DNA of 64,000 nt from Podocnemis expansa (Eukaryota; Chordata; Testudines; Podocnemididae), in NCBI GenBank assembly GCA_007922195.1, contig ML682014.1, positions 4,676,631 through 4,740,630 of the forward strand. The letters are read 5' to 3'. This document shows, piece after piece, positions 13,245 to 22,480 of this stretch. The notes below the pieces were generated by a model. The model did no database searches. It was not told where the DNA came from and saw nothing but the letters and a program-made list of their open reading frames with translations. Position 1 is the first letter of the stretch; every line of letters starts with the position of its first letter. The position numbers and the translations under genes are program-made.

Positions 13245-13848
13245 TTAAGAGAATGAGGGATCATCTTTTAGAATAGGCTGTAGGTCCTTAATGATCTGTT
13301 GTAGAGGTCTGACTTGGGGGTTGTATGTGATGACCAGTGGCATTTTGATGTTTTCTTTCTTGGGCCTCTCCTGTAGTGGTTGACTTCGGGGTACCCATCT
13401 GGCTCTGTCAATCTGTTTCTTCACTTCCGCAGCTGGGTACTGTACTTTTAAGAATCCTTGATAGAGATCCTGAAAGTGTCTGTCTCTGTCTGAGGGATCA
13501 GAGCAAAAACGGTTACATCTTACAGCTTGTAGACAATGGATCATGTGGTGTGTTTTGGATGAATGCTTGAGGGATGTGGGTAACTATACTGATCAGTGGG
13601 TTTTCGGCATATGGTAGTGTTGATTTGTCCATCCCTAATTTGTGCTGTAGTGTTCAGAAAGTGGATCTCCTCTGTGGAGTGTTCCAGGCTCAGTTTGATT
13701 GTGGAGAGCAAATTGTTGAAATCTCTGTGGAAATCTTCAAGAACATCCCTGACATGGGTCCAAATGATGAAGATGTCATCAGTGTAGCATCAGTGGAGAA
13801 GGGGTGCTTTGGCATGAGACTTGGGGATGTAGGGGCAAAGATAACTAA
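13245..13848 (-). pseudogene. PLE reverse transcriptase C-terminal part and linker (broken)
   Basis: Minus-strand translation in shifting frames gives the RT catalytic neighbourhood 'DDIFIIWTHVRDVLEDF' near 13740-13790 (the YIDD-type box, preceded here by a C-T change), then 'EIHFLNTT' and 'YRKPTD'-like text (seen as CRKPTDQYSY). Further on, one open stretch of 99 codons (13245-13544) contains 'RFCSDPSDRDRHFQDLYQGF', 'KKQIDRARWVPRS' and 'PLVITYNPQVRPLQQIIKDL', the region that joins RT to the GIY-YIG endonuclease in Penelope-like elements. Stops and frameshifts separate the pieces. The upstream RT motif lies across the inserted LTR-like sequence at 14621-14839. Confidence 0.85.
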
Positions 13849-14612
13849 TGAATTGAATTTACCTTTAAAGTATATGTTAGCTACTGTTGTATATCTATTG
13901 TTTAGTATCTTAACTAAAATAACTCTAATTTTGCTCTATAGACATTCTAACCACTCTCCAACAAGACTCCACATTGTCAGTTTGAAACTCCATCTTAGTT
14001 AGTATACTCCATTTTGTGTTCTTGATAAAACTTGATTTAGGCATATACTGTGTAAATTCATTTAAATGTGTGAACAAGGTGTGGGAATGAAAGGTGTGTG
14101 TGTGCACTGCCAGCTTGTCCTGATGAACACAAATACCATCTAACTGGCTGAAGAATGCTGATTAAAGCAAACAGAAGGAGCCATCCCAGAAAGAAAAGAA
14201 TAAAAATACAATCGATTCTGCAAGTGACTGGTGACCAATGATCTCACTGGAACCCTGAGGCAACATGACACAGCAAATCCCATAGACTTACATGAGAGCC
14301 AGCACGCATAAAAGATGGATAAGAACATGGCAACTTTGGGTCTCATTCTGCAACTGTCATCTTGGAGCATTGGATTTGCGACCAACAGAGGCATGGCTCC
14401 CTCATTGTGCCCAGCCTAGCTGGCCATTAGGTCTGCTCAAGCAACACAGGAAAGAACCAGTATTTATGGCACACCAGCTTGCAGAACTTTGTGGGTATGA
14501 ATGTGTCTCTGTGTGTGACTACTTTTTGCTATTCTTATATTTACAATAAATGTTGCACATTACCTTGTCCCCCTGAATAAGACCTGCTAGTCTTTTCTTT
14601 TTAAGTACAACA
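13849..14612. mobile_element. LTR-like insertion splitting the PLE reverse transcriptase
   Basis: About 764 bases with no PLE similarity interrupt the RT between the motif encoding ANIFMGNLE (right side) and the DDIFIIW region (left side). The insert begins TG, ends CA, has a TATA-like 'cataaaag' near 14308 and an AATAAA signal near 14546, all as expected of a solitary LTR from an old endogenous retrovirus or LTR retrotransposon. A matching 4-6 bp target duplication is not clear ('aactaa' against 'aggaaa'), so the exact ends and LTR identity remain tentative. Insert orientation would be plus from the order of the TATA and AATAAA signals. Confidence 0.5.
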
Positions 14613-14620
14613 AGGAAATG

Positions 14621-14839
14621 TTATTCTAAGTTGCCCATAAAAATGTTGGCATATTGTGGAGTTATGCAGATACCCATAGCACTGCTGCTGACTTGGAGAT
14701 ATAAATTATCCTCAAATATGAAATGGTTGTGGGTCACAAAATCACAAAATTCAGCCACAAGGTGCACTGTGGTATCATCTTGGAAGGTCATCTTTGACCA
14801 CATAACTGCACAAAAGACACCATCACAGGGCGTAATCAA
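14621..14839 (-). pseudogene. PLE reverse transcriptase, central motif (broken)
   Basis: The minus-strand frame contains 'LVAEFCDFVTHNHFIFEDNLYLQVSSSAMGICITPQYANIFMGNLE' in pieces recognisable as the Penelope-like RT signature: 'NLYLQVSGTAMGT-MAPQYANIFM' in intact relatives. Here GT has become SS and the basic/MAP part ITP. The first residues (right end, past about 14812) read antisense endonuclease sequence and do not belong to RT, which places the inversion junction at about 14812. The frame stops at the edge of the LTR-like insert and resumes, frameshifted, at 13848. Confidence 0.85.
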
Positions 14840-15110
14840 GCCAGCTGCTTCATCAAGGGCTCATTCACCTGCTCATCCACCAATGTGATTTATGCCATCA
14901 AGTGCCAGGAATGCCCCCACACCTTGTACATTGGGCAAACAGGACAATCTCTGCACAAAAGAGTAAACAGGCACAAAATTGACTGTAGAAATCACAACAT
15001 TCAAAAACCAGTTGCTGAGCACTTCCATCTTTCTAATCACTCTGTGAATGATTTGTTAACAGCTGTGCTCAAGCAAGTCAATAGGACATAAAGACTTCAA
15101 AGGGAAACAG
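14815..15110 (+). pseudogene. PLE GIY-YIG endonuclease domain
   Basis: The plus-strand frame reads 'VIYAIKCQECPHTLYIGQTG' then 'SLHKRVNRHK', followed by 'KPVAEHFHLSNHSVNDL' and 'LLTAVLKQ'. The LYIGQTG motif, the conserved Arg/His-rich helix and the E-H-F segment are those of the GIY-YIG nuclease that nicks the target in Penelope-like elements. The CxxC pair (CQEC) just upstream is typical of the PLE zinc-binding linker. The domain is almost intact over about 69 residues (14885-15091) but lacks a start, is separated from its RT by an inversion, and ends at an early stop after KQVNRT. Confidence 0.9.
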
Positions 15111-15602
15111 TTGAAATAGAACTGATATGCAGATTCCTGTGTGACAGCAGGATTAAATCGTGTCTATGGATTCTTTTCCCATTACAACAGGTGATTTGAT
15201 TTCACCTTCCTCTATGTGCTGTTTCCTGGTATTTGAATTTTAATAATTGCTTTGATTTGCTGTTACAGTATGACTAGATCCCATGACTTATACTCCTCTG
15301 CATTTATTTTCCTCCCATTCTGTAAGTTCCCCCAACTTCAAAGCATCTGACAAAGTTGGATTTTCTCCCACAAAAGCTCATGCGATAAATAAATTTGTTA
15401 GTCTTTAAGTGCCACAGGACTCCTTGTTTGTTTTGCTGAACTAGACTAACACAGCTGCCCCTTTTGGAACTCAACCAACAAAGTAATTTAAAAAAAAAAA
15501 AAGAAAGAAAAATTGAGTTGTATGAGCTTCTGTTGGTCTCAGAATCATATGGCACACTAGCTTGGCCCCAAAACATTAACTGATGGTATAATAAATTTGG
15601 AA

Positions 15603-15659
15603 ATTTGGCAACCTGAGTATAGACGCAAGATCTATGCATCTATTTGGCAACCTGAGTAT
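15603..15659. repeat. 39-bp spaced direct duplication
   Basis: The 18 bases 'atttggcaacctgagtat' occur at 15603-15620 and again at 15642-15659. The second copy leads directly into the dispersed repeat that follows. Confidence 0.85.
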
Positions 15660-16080
15660 CTCTAATGAAAGACCCCAATTCTCCAATCACATTGGTGTAA
15701 ATGAGTAATAACTCCTTTAAAGTCAATAGCATAAAATGGATAACACAGGAGGCAAAAACGGAAACCACCTCATGCTTTCAGTGATCCTCCTGTGACCTCT
15801 AGCATGGACAAAGAAGGAGCTATGTGACTTGAAAGCAGAGTACACAAAAGACTGACCAATATGAGCAGTAGAGAGTATAAACTGGGAAAGGAGCCTAGGG
15901 TGTGGGGGACAGGGAGTGGGAAGTGGACAGTAGGGTAGGTCAGAAACCAGAAAGGAAACCAGTGGGGAAGGGGAAACCAGGGTGCGTGTCAGGCATTATA
16001 AGATTGGAAAAGGAATGAAGATGGGAGGGGACTGTAAATAGTTGAGCAAAGAGACTGGTATTCAAAGATGAGAGAAGGGA
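15642..16080. repeat. Dispersed repeat family A, copy 1
   Basis: About 430 bases match 43636-44060 with high similarity in the same orientation, for example 'ccccaattctccaatcacat' and 'aagtcaatagcataaaatgg' in both. The class is unknown; no RT, transposase or TIR was seen. This copy ends earlier than the second one, which continues for several hundred more bases. Confidence 0.85.
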
Positions 16081-16826
16081 AAAGCCTTTTCATAAAACAT
16101 GTTGAAACTTCACAGTATTGATCTTTCAATCTATTCCTACTGATGTACATTACATGCATGTGCCTCTGTATGTTCACTAGTTACACATCAGATGAAACAG
16201 TGTGTAACTTTGACCCATTTCCCACCCAAAATGCATCCAGTGAAATTAACAGTTTTATTTTTCCTTTCTTGGATCATAGAGCTTTAAAAGAGCATGCTAT
16301 AAAATACAGGAACTCCTGAACTAAATATTCTTAAGTTGATTCACTGAGAAATTTTGTATACATACTAATTTGCCTCAAAAATGTCCACACACTATTGGAG
16401 GTAATGAGGTCTATCTCGTTGCAGAGAAAAGTATGGAATGACACCACTTCCAGGACTTCTATAGAACTTTTTATTTAATACAGTCTACAACTAAGGGACA
16501 CCCGTGTTTCTAGTTACACCAATATAGTTTGCTTTGATTTTTGCATTTATTCTTAAATAGCTTTAATGGTTCTATTTCTATTGCTATAATAGAAAGCACA
16601 GATTCCAGGTATTAAATGGAAGAAACATTTTGCCTAGGGGAACAAAAACAGCTTGATGCCAGCTAAGCCCAGTGGGCAATTTAAGAGTACCTGTGTGGAA
16701 AGTGATTCAATTTTTCTCCAGCTCTAGGAAAGATACATTTTGCTGTTTATAGCTACCTGATGAAACAGAATTATATTTAAACAATTAAAAAAGGAGTTCT
16801 TAGTCAAAAAATCTTTTGAAATGCAA

Positions 16827-17007
16827 AACAAACAAGTAGTCTTGTGGCACTGAAAGGGTAACACATTTATTTATTGCATGAGCTTTCATGGGAAAAAATC
16901 CCACATTGTCAGACAATGTAATAAATACATTTGTTAGTCTTTCAGTGCCACAGGACTCCTAGTTTGTTTTACTGAATTAGACTAACACAGCTGTCCCTTT
17001 GGAATTG
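16827..17007. mobile_element. Foldback PLE tail dimer with perfect 10-bp target duplication
   Basis: 'tgaaatgcaa' flanks the insertion perfectly (16817-16826 and 17008-17017). Inside, an inverted PLE 3' tail (16827 to about 16917) is joined directly to a sense tail (about 16918-17007). No coding sequence remains. Both arms carry 'ctttcagtgccac' (reverse-complemented on the left) where other copies have 'ctttaagtgccac'. The right arm alone continues past 'tagtttgtttt' with 'actgaattagactaacacag' and about 15 further bases. Confidence 0.88.
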
Positions 17008-17017
17008 TGAAATGCAA

Positions 17018-20000
17018 GTCTACCTTACAAACCTTTAGTTTAATTTTAAAAGAATTAAATGCATCCAATTGTTATAAAGTGCAATGTTTTTCTTACTGTC
17101 ACATGGTCTATATAGTCACAAAGTAAAATTAACTTCAAATGGCATTATCTTAGGGATTTCTTTGTCTTTTAAACTAGACAGCATTTTGGTAGTGACATTA
17201 ATAGTTATTACAGATTTAAATGGGCATTCTGTGTCTTTAACTGATCGACAAGATCAATAATTTTAAGATCAAATACTAACAGCAGTCTGTTTTTTTCCTT
17301 AATCAGTGTCTTTTTGTTTTATATCCCTGCCTACAGCAAGATCCTGTTTTCTGTATGTAGACAGAGCTTCCTGCTGTGTGCTGTCGAAAGAATGAAAAGA
17401 CAAGATGGAGAATCAATTTAAGAAAAAAGCCTTAGTTGACAAAGCTTTACTGTTGATCTGTGGAATCTAGCTAGTTAAAATATTTTTAGTAGCTGAGATT
17501 TTATAATCACGTGCTTGGACATATTCATTTCCATTGTCCATGTTTCATCTGTGCAAGTATTTTTGCTAGATGAAAAAAATGTTTTCTTTTTATGCAAAGA
17601 AAATAACACTTTATGGAAAGCAACTACATTCTGGCTTAGTTTTGAAACACAAAAAGACAATGAAATACATTTCTCTGGTAGACTATCCCTTTAACGAATT
17701 TATTCTTTTCAAAGATGCTTTTTCTTTAAGAGGGGCTAGAGCAATGCAGCAGAGCTCATTTGCCCAACTGAAAGATCTAATAACTGTTACAGTTTTACCA
17801 CTTGCTACTTAGAGTATGTTTTTTCATTGACTCATTTGGTCTTTTATCACTTATTTGTTTAAACAGGTTTAACTTCAAGCACAGGATGTGTACAGACTGA
17901 TACACAGTGCATGGCTTTGCTAACAGGTTTATCCATATATCTGATATTTATTTAATTGGGTTTCACTACATTTGCATACCAGCAATAATTAGTTGTTTAA
18001 AAATTCTAAATAGCATGGAGTGAAAATATTACTAAACTTTTTTTAAGCACACCCTCTATTTTATTTTTTTATTTATTTTAAATCAAGCACACTAGTAAGT
18101 ATCCTGTTAACTCATCCCTGGTTACAAAAATTAAAAAAAACCAGAACATTTATGTCCCATTGCCTAAGCCTGAAATGTACAAATAAATTATTTAGAAACT
18201 GATCTCTGGCCTGCAGCTAGTTTAGAAAATGAATAATATGATCCACTTTGTGAACTGAACTTTGACCTAATTGTACCGCAGGCTTCAAGACCTTGCTTTG
18301 AAAACTTCTTCTAGACATAATTTCTGGATGGATTAAAATATTGCCTTTTGATTTTATGTTTCAGATCTATGGAGCATTTTGTGACTCAAGGGGTAACAGC
18401 TTCAAAAACAAGTAGGAACCAGGGTAACTAGACTCCAGGAAACTTCAGATGAAAAGTGTGTTTGACTGGTAAGAATATAAAATGCAGATTAGGCCAAGAT
18501 TTTTGGAAATGACTAGTGACTTTGGATACCTCCTATTTTGAATATCCAAGTGGAGGCACATTAAATGGGTCTGGCTTAAAGGAATATTAGCACTAAAAGT
18601 GCTGAGCTGAGCATTCTCCTTCTGAAAATCAAGCCCCCCTCAGCTGCTTCAAAGTGGGCACCCACAAACAGCATCACCCAAAATCTAAGGTCACTTTCGA
18701 AAATCTTGGCCATAAATTTTAATTGTTAAGGGCAAAATTCTGTGGCACTTAGTCAGTTCTTACTCAGGCACATTATGTACTAATATTTATTGTCCTCATC
18801 TTGCCAGTGAATTTTAATAAAAATCCCCTTGGCAAATCAAAACCTTAAATAGTCTAGGGGAACTTTGCCTTCTGACTGAGGCAGGGCTGACTGAGCGCTG
18901 AAGTAGAAGACTCAATAAGTATAATATATTATATTACTTAAGGGCTGCTTCTTTTGTTTCTGGAGGACAGCTTAAATAGATACCAAGGCTTTGTTAATTA
19001 CATAGGGAAGGCTCTCTGCAAAGGAAAGAGTGGGTAAATGTTCTTCCATTGAGCACTAGTTCTCTAGAACACAGCTTAAATTATAGAAAATAATTTATAA
19101 TTCTAATAATTAAGGGATTCATAACTGGTTTTCACCCACTATTTTCTACTCCTCAGTGTCATGCAATAATATCACTCAAAATTAGAATAATAAAACCATG
19201 TCACAGAGGTTTAACATATCAGCGTGTGTGTGTGTGTGTGTGTGTGTATTCACGTGCTGAAGAGATACATATCTAAGGATATATGTTTTATGTATATCCC
19301 TACTTTAGAGTTGTCAAGGCTCATATGTGGGCTGTCTGTATTTATTGTGTCTAAGACCTCTGTGGTTTCCAGTAATAAAATGCCTGTCTCTGATTCTGCC
19401 TTTAGGTGGGCTTTAGAGCCTTACTCATTTTATTACTAATATGAATTTGGCCATGGGGAAATGCCTGTTTTCCCCCTTATATGATCAGGATGTAAGTCCT
19501 ATTGAGAGTTTTACATGAGAGCTGCTTCTACACCATCTGAAGTAGGCATTTTGAGGGGTAAAATTTCCCTTATGCCATGACACTGAGCAAAGAAGAAGGG
19601 CGCACACAGATCATAAATCCCTTGATGTTCAGGGCCTTTCTGTGGGGGTTTCTTGTACAGAATCATTCTCACTTAAAATTGTAGTCACTAGTCATCATCT
19701 ATGAAGAGCCTTCTTTCTTAAGCCTGCCACCAAGAAACAGTAGAAGCAGCCTCCAGTCCAAGCCACACCATATAGAAGCAATAGAAAAGGTGCAAACTAT
19801 ATCCTCCATTCACCCTAATGAAAGGTTAATGTCTCCAGTTCCGTTAAGCTGGGGAGCCAAAGACGCTTTTTAACCCCTCCATTTCCTGTGCCTTGGCAGA
19901 AATGTATCAATGAAATACCTGCTCAGATAAATTCAAAGCCTCAAGAAAAGGAAACAAAAATAGTCTATCATTTAAAATTAACCACCAAGTAGCAGAAAAA

Positions 20001-20051
20001 AAAGATATGATAAGTTTAATAAAAAGTTGAATAACAACCTACATGAAACAA
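17018..20051. other. Unclassified AT-rich noncoding sequence
   Basis: No gene or classified transposon was seen apart from the (GT)n tract listed separately. Short A- and T-rich runs occur at 18030-18080. Confidence 0.55.
19223..19248. repeat. (GT)n microsatellite
   Basis: About 13 GT units. The plus-strand frame starting MCVCVCVC is produced by it. Confidence 0.95.
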
Positions 20052-20156
20052 AGGATGGCCTTCTGGTTGAGGCTATGAAGCGGGATTCAGGAGATCTAGG
20101 TTCAGTTCTTGGCTCTGTCACAGACTTTCAGTCTGTGACCTTTGAGGCGTCACTTA
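20052..20156 (+). mobile_element. MIR SINE, left part (split by a MITE)
   Basis: 'gattcaggagatctaggttc', 'ttggctctgtcacagac' and 'tgtgacctttgaggcgtcac' follow the MIR/CORE-SINE order (...GGGTTCAAATCC.. GCTCTGCCACT.. TGTGACCTTGGGCAAGTCAC). The element stops at 'acTTA' where the MITE enters and resumes at 20518. Confidence 0.8.
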
Positions 20157-20514
20157 GGCTATGTCCATACTTATGGTAGCAAAGAGCGTAAAGAAGATAT
20201 ATGCATAGCTACATGCTGCAGTGAAAGCTATGGCAGTGGAGAAAGTCTCCAACAGCATGGAGCCTTTTCCCTCACTGATGGATCCTTCAGGTAGGACAAA
20301 AAAAGACTCCTTCAGTGGAGGGGCAGAAGGATCACACGGAAGGCACTGCTGGGTGTATCTTGCTGCCCCTAGGTAAGGTACATGTTTTTACTGTTCAGGT
20401 GTGTAGGGTACTTTACGTGCCCAACACCTCACTTTTTATACTGCTGTTGATACCTGGGTTAGCTGTACTTGCAGTGTCTGAACTTTATATGCAGTTGTAA
20501 GTGTAGATATAGCT
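20157..20514. mobile_element. PIF/Harbinger-type MITE inserted in a MIR
   Basis: The left end 'ggctatgtccatact' and the right end 'agtgtagatatagct' are imperfect TIRs of the GGCTATGTCTACACT family. It is flanked by TTA (20154-20156) and GTA (20515-20517), compatible with a decayed 3-bp TWA duplication typical of PIF/Harbinger elements. There is no transposase. Confidence 0.75.
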
Positions 20515-20517
20515 GTA

Positions 20518-20640
20518 ATCTCCTTTGCCCTCAGTTTACCCTCTGTAAAATTATGTGATTAATATTTACCTGCATCATAAAAGCATTGTGAGGAAGAGTG
20601 AGGCTCTTTGATAGCACATTGATAAGTGCTGTAGGAAAAC
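20518..20640 (+). mobile_element. MIR SINE, right part
   Basis: 'tttgccctcagtttaccctc' and 'tgtaaaattatgtgat' continue the MIR 'CTCAGTTTCCTCATCTGTAAAATGGG' segment, followed by a 'cattgtgaggaagagtgagg' stretch and 'gataagtgctgtagg', as at the MIR 3' end. Confidence 0.75.
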
Positions 20641-21353
20641 CAATGAAAAAGAGAAATATAAAAGTCCCATTCTTTGAGTTTGTTAAAGTTAAAATGAACA
20701 AAACAGTAGACAATATACTGAACTGTCAGGGAGATGGAGACTAGGTTAAAAGGTTATTTTCACTTCACATATCTATGAGTTTAATCTGAGGTCCTTACTA
20801 AGACCTTGAGAGCAGCTGGTGTGAGGCAGTGAGGAGCAGCAGTACACCGCAATAAATTTATGAGCTTCCTGGTGCACAAAGAAAGTATGAAGGCTGCCCA
20901 AACCTTTAGGTGTATTGTAACTGATCTTTTTGCATGATGCCTGAAGAAAGAAGCTCCTTACATCTCTATGCCTGTCCTTGCCTCCCCTTTACCAGTGCAA
21001 ATACCACCCCTCATACTTTTGTACCTACACAAGGATCAGTTCCTGGCTTGCCTCATTGTTAACTCAGCTCATATTCAGGCAGACTCCTATTAAAGTCAGC
21101 AGGATTAAGGGCTGAGTGAAGACCAAAGTCTAAATTGTGCAACTCCATTGCTGTTGTACTTACTCATATAAGTAGAAGCCATGGAAGTCCCAGCTGAAAT
21201 GAATGAAACAAGCTGTCTAAGGAAGTGCTCAGAAGCCTAAATAAGCATTGTATGATCTAGTGCTGGACAGACAAGTAGGAATTTGGCTCTTTGATTCTGT
21301 AGTTCCATATTGACATAAAAGCATGATGAAGCATTTTCTTCATATCCTTGAAA

Positions 21354-21681
21354 CAAGGGTCTCAAACTCAAATCACCACGAGGGCCACATTAGGACTAGT
21401 ATATTAGCCTGAGGACTGCACCACTGAAACCTTTTCATACGACAATACAACGTATAGTCAAAATGAAAAAATGAAGAGTAACATATATGCCAAGAGTAAG
21501 TAAGTAAGAATTATTCATGTTCAAGATAGAAGTAGCATCAGGAAGACAAAGGGTAAGTAAGTAAGGACACTTTAAATTTTGCATTATCAGTTATTTGAGA
21601 AATTCTGAGTGTCATTGCAGGCCACAGGAAACAACTTTAGGGACCGCATGTGCCCCACGGGCCACATGTTTGAGATCCCTG
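21354..21681. mobile_element. hAT-type nonautonomous element
   Basis: The left end 'caagggtctcaaactc' and the right end 'tgtttgagatccctg' are the known CAGGGGTCTCAAACTC-type hAT TIRs. Flanking octamers are 'ccttgaaa' (21346-21353) and 'ccttacca' (21682-21689), 5 of 8 identical, consistent with an old 8-bp hAT duplication. 'gagggccacatt' and 'gggccacatg' lie just inside the ends as usual in this family. Confidence 0.8.
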
Positions 21682-21778
21682 CCTTACCATCTCAAGCTGG
21701 CAAAAGGGGGGAGAAGATGACAGAAGATCCAGGTCCCATGCACTCACAGGGGGAAGAAGATGTTGCACAACTTACATT

Positions 21779-22480
21779 AGAGTCTGTGACGGGGTACACA
21801 AAACCCAGACTGCTCAGCCAGCCTCTCCCATCAGCACTCCTAGAAAATGCTTCAACTGGAGGAGTAATTAAAAGGCAGGGGAGCAGGTCACTTGGTGGTA
21901 GGGAAGAGAGCAGACCTGCACCCAGAAGTGGAAAGCAGAAGGAAAGGCAGAATCTCTCTCTATCATAACTGCATAAAAATCTTTCCCTGAAGGAAGGGAG
22001 GGCCTGCTACAGAGAGAGCCCAAGAGACAAACATTCCTCCTCCTCCTTTTATATGGATTTTGAGTGTTGTTAATTCCCCTTTTCTTAGTTTGGGCTACTC
22101 TAGTGAGGAAAGACATAGGACTGATCTGGCCAGCGGGGTGGGCTGCACATCAGAAGGAGGCAGTTGCTCCTGAGAAAGAAGGGGAGTTATCCTATTATAT
22201 GATGCCAGCAGAAAGTACTTTGTGGTGAGCATACATCCGTCATACCACCTAGATCTATGTGGCAGCCTTGGGCCAATTACAGGGGCAGTGCTAGAAAGTG
22301 GCCTAAGGAGGGCAGCCTTAAGCAGTGGTTGGTTGTTCGATCACCGATAGACCTCAAAGGGCTCTGGCTCACAGCCTGATGGAGTGGGCTGGCCTGCACT
22401 TCCTTCCTAACAACCACCTGCATGTCACACGCCTAACCACTGACCACTAGGTGATGCTCCCCTGAGTGAGGACCATCATC
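21779..22480. repeat. Unclassified repeat-like unit, GC-richer than its surroundings
   Basis: It begins 'gtctgtgacggggtacac' and ends near 'gtgaggaccatcatcacg', with imperfect inverted similarity of the ends (tgtgacggg against cgtgatgatgg). Text such as 'gacctcaaagggctctgg' and 'ctaaccactgaccactaggt' looks like a family I associate with reptile genomes, but I cannot name it and see no duplication. A 119-codon plus-strand frame overlaps its left end and has no domain. Confidence 0.4.

Larger units (their letters stand above)
12907..15478 (+). mobile_element. Penelope-like element (PLE), 5' half inverted, with 10-bp target duplication
   Basis: A single insertion bounded by 'actcgaccaa' (12907-12916) and 'actcaaccaa' (15469-15478), a 10-bp duplication with one mismatch. 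Order from left: an inverted copy of the PLE 3' tail (12917-13115), the RT C-terminal part and linker on the minus strand (13130-13848), an LTR-like insert (13849-14612), more RT on the minus strand (14613 to about 14812), then endonuclease on the plus strand (about 14815-15110), 3' UTR and 3' tail ending near 15468. The inverted part stops within the linker just upstream of where the plus-strand part begins, so the two together cover nearly one continuous element. PLEs insert by target-primed reverse transcription; this arrangement resembles 5' inversion by twin priming, with an inverted tail (pseudo-LTR) on the outside. All frames are broken. Confidence 0.85.
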
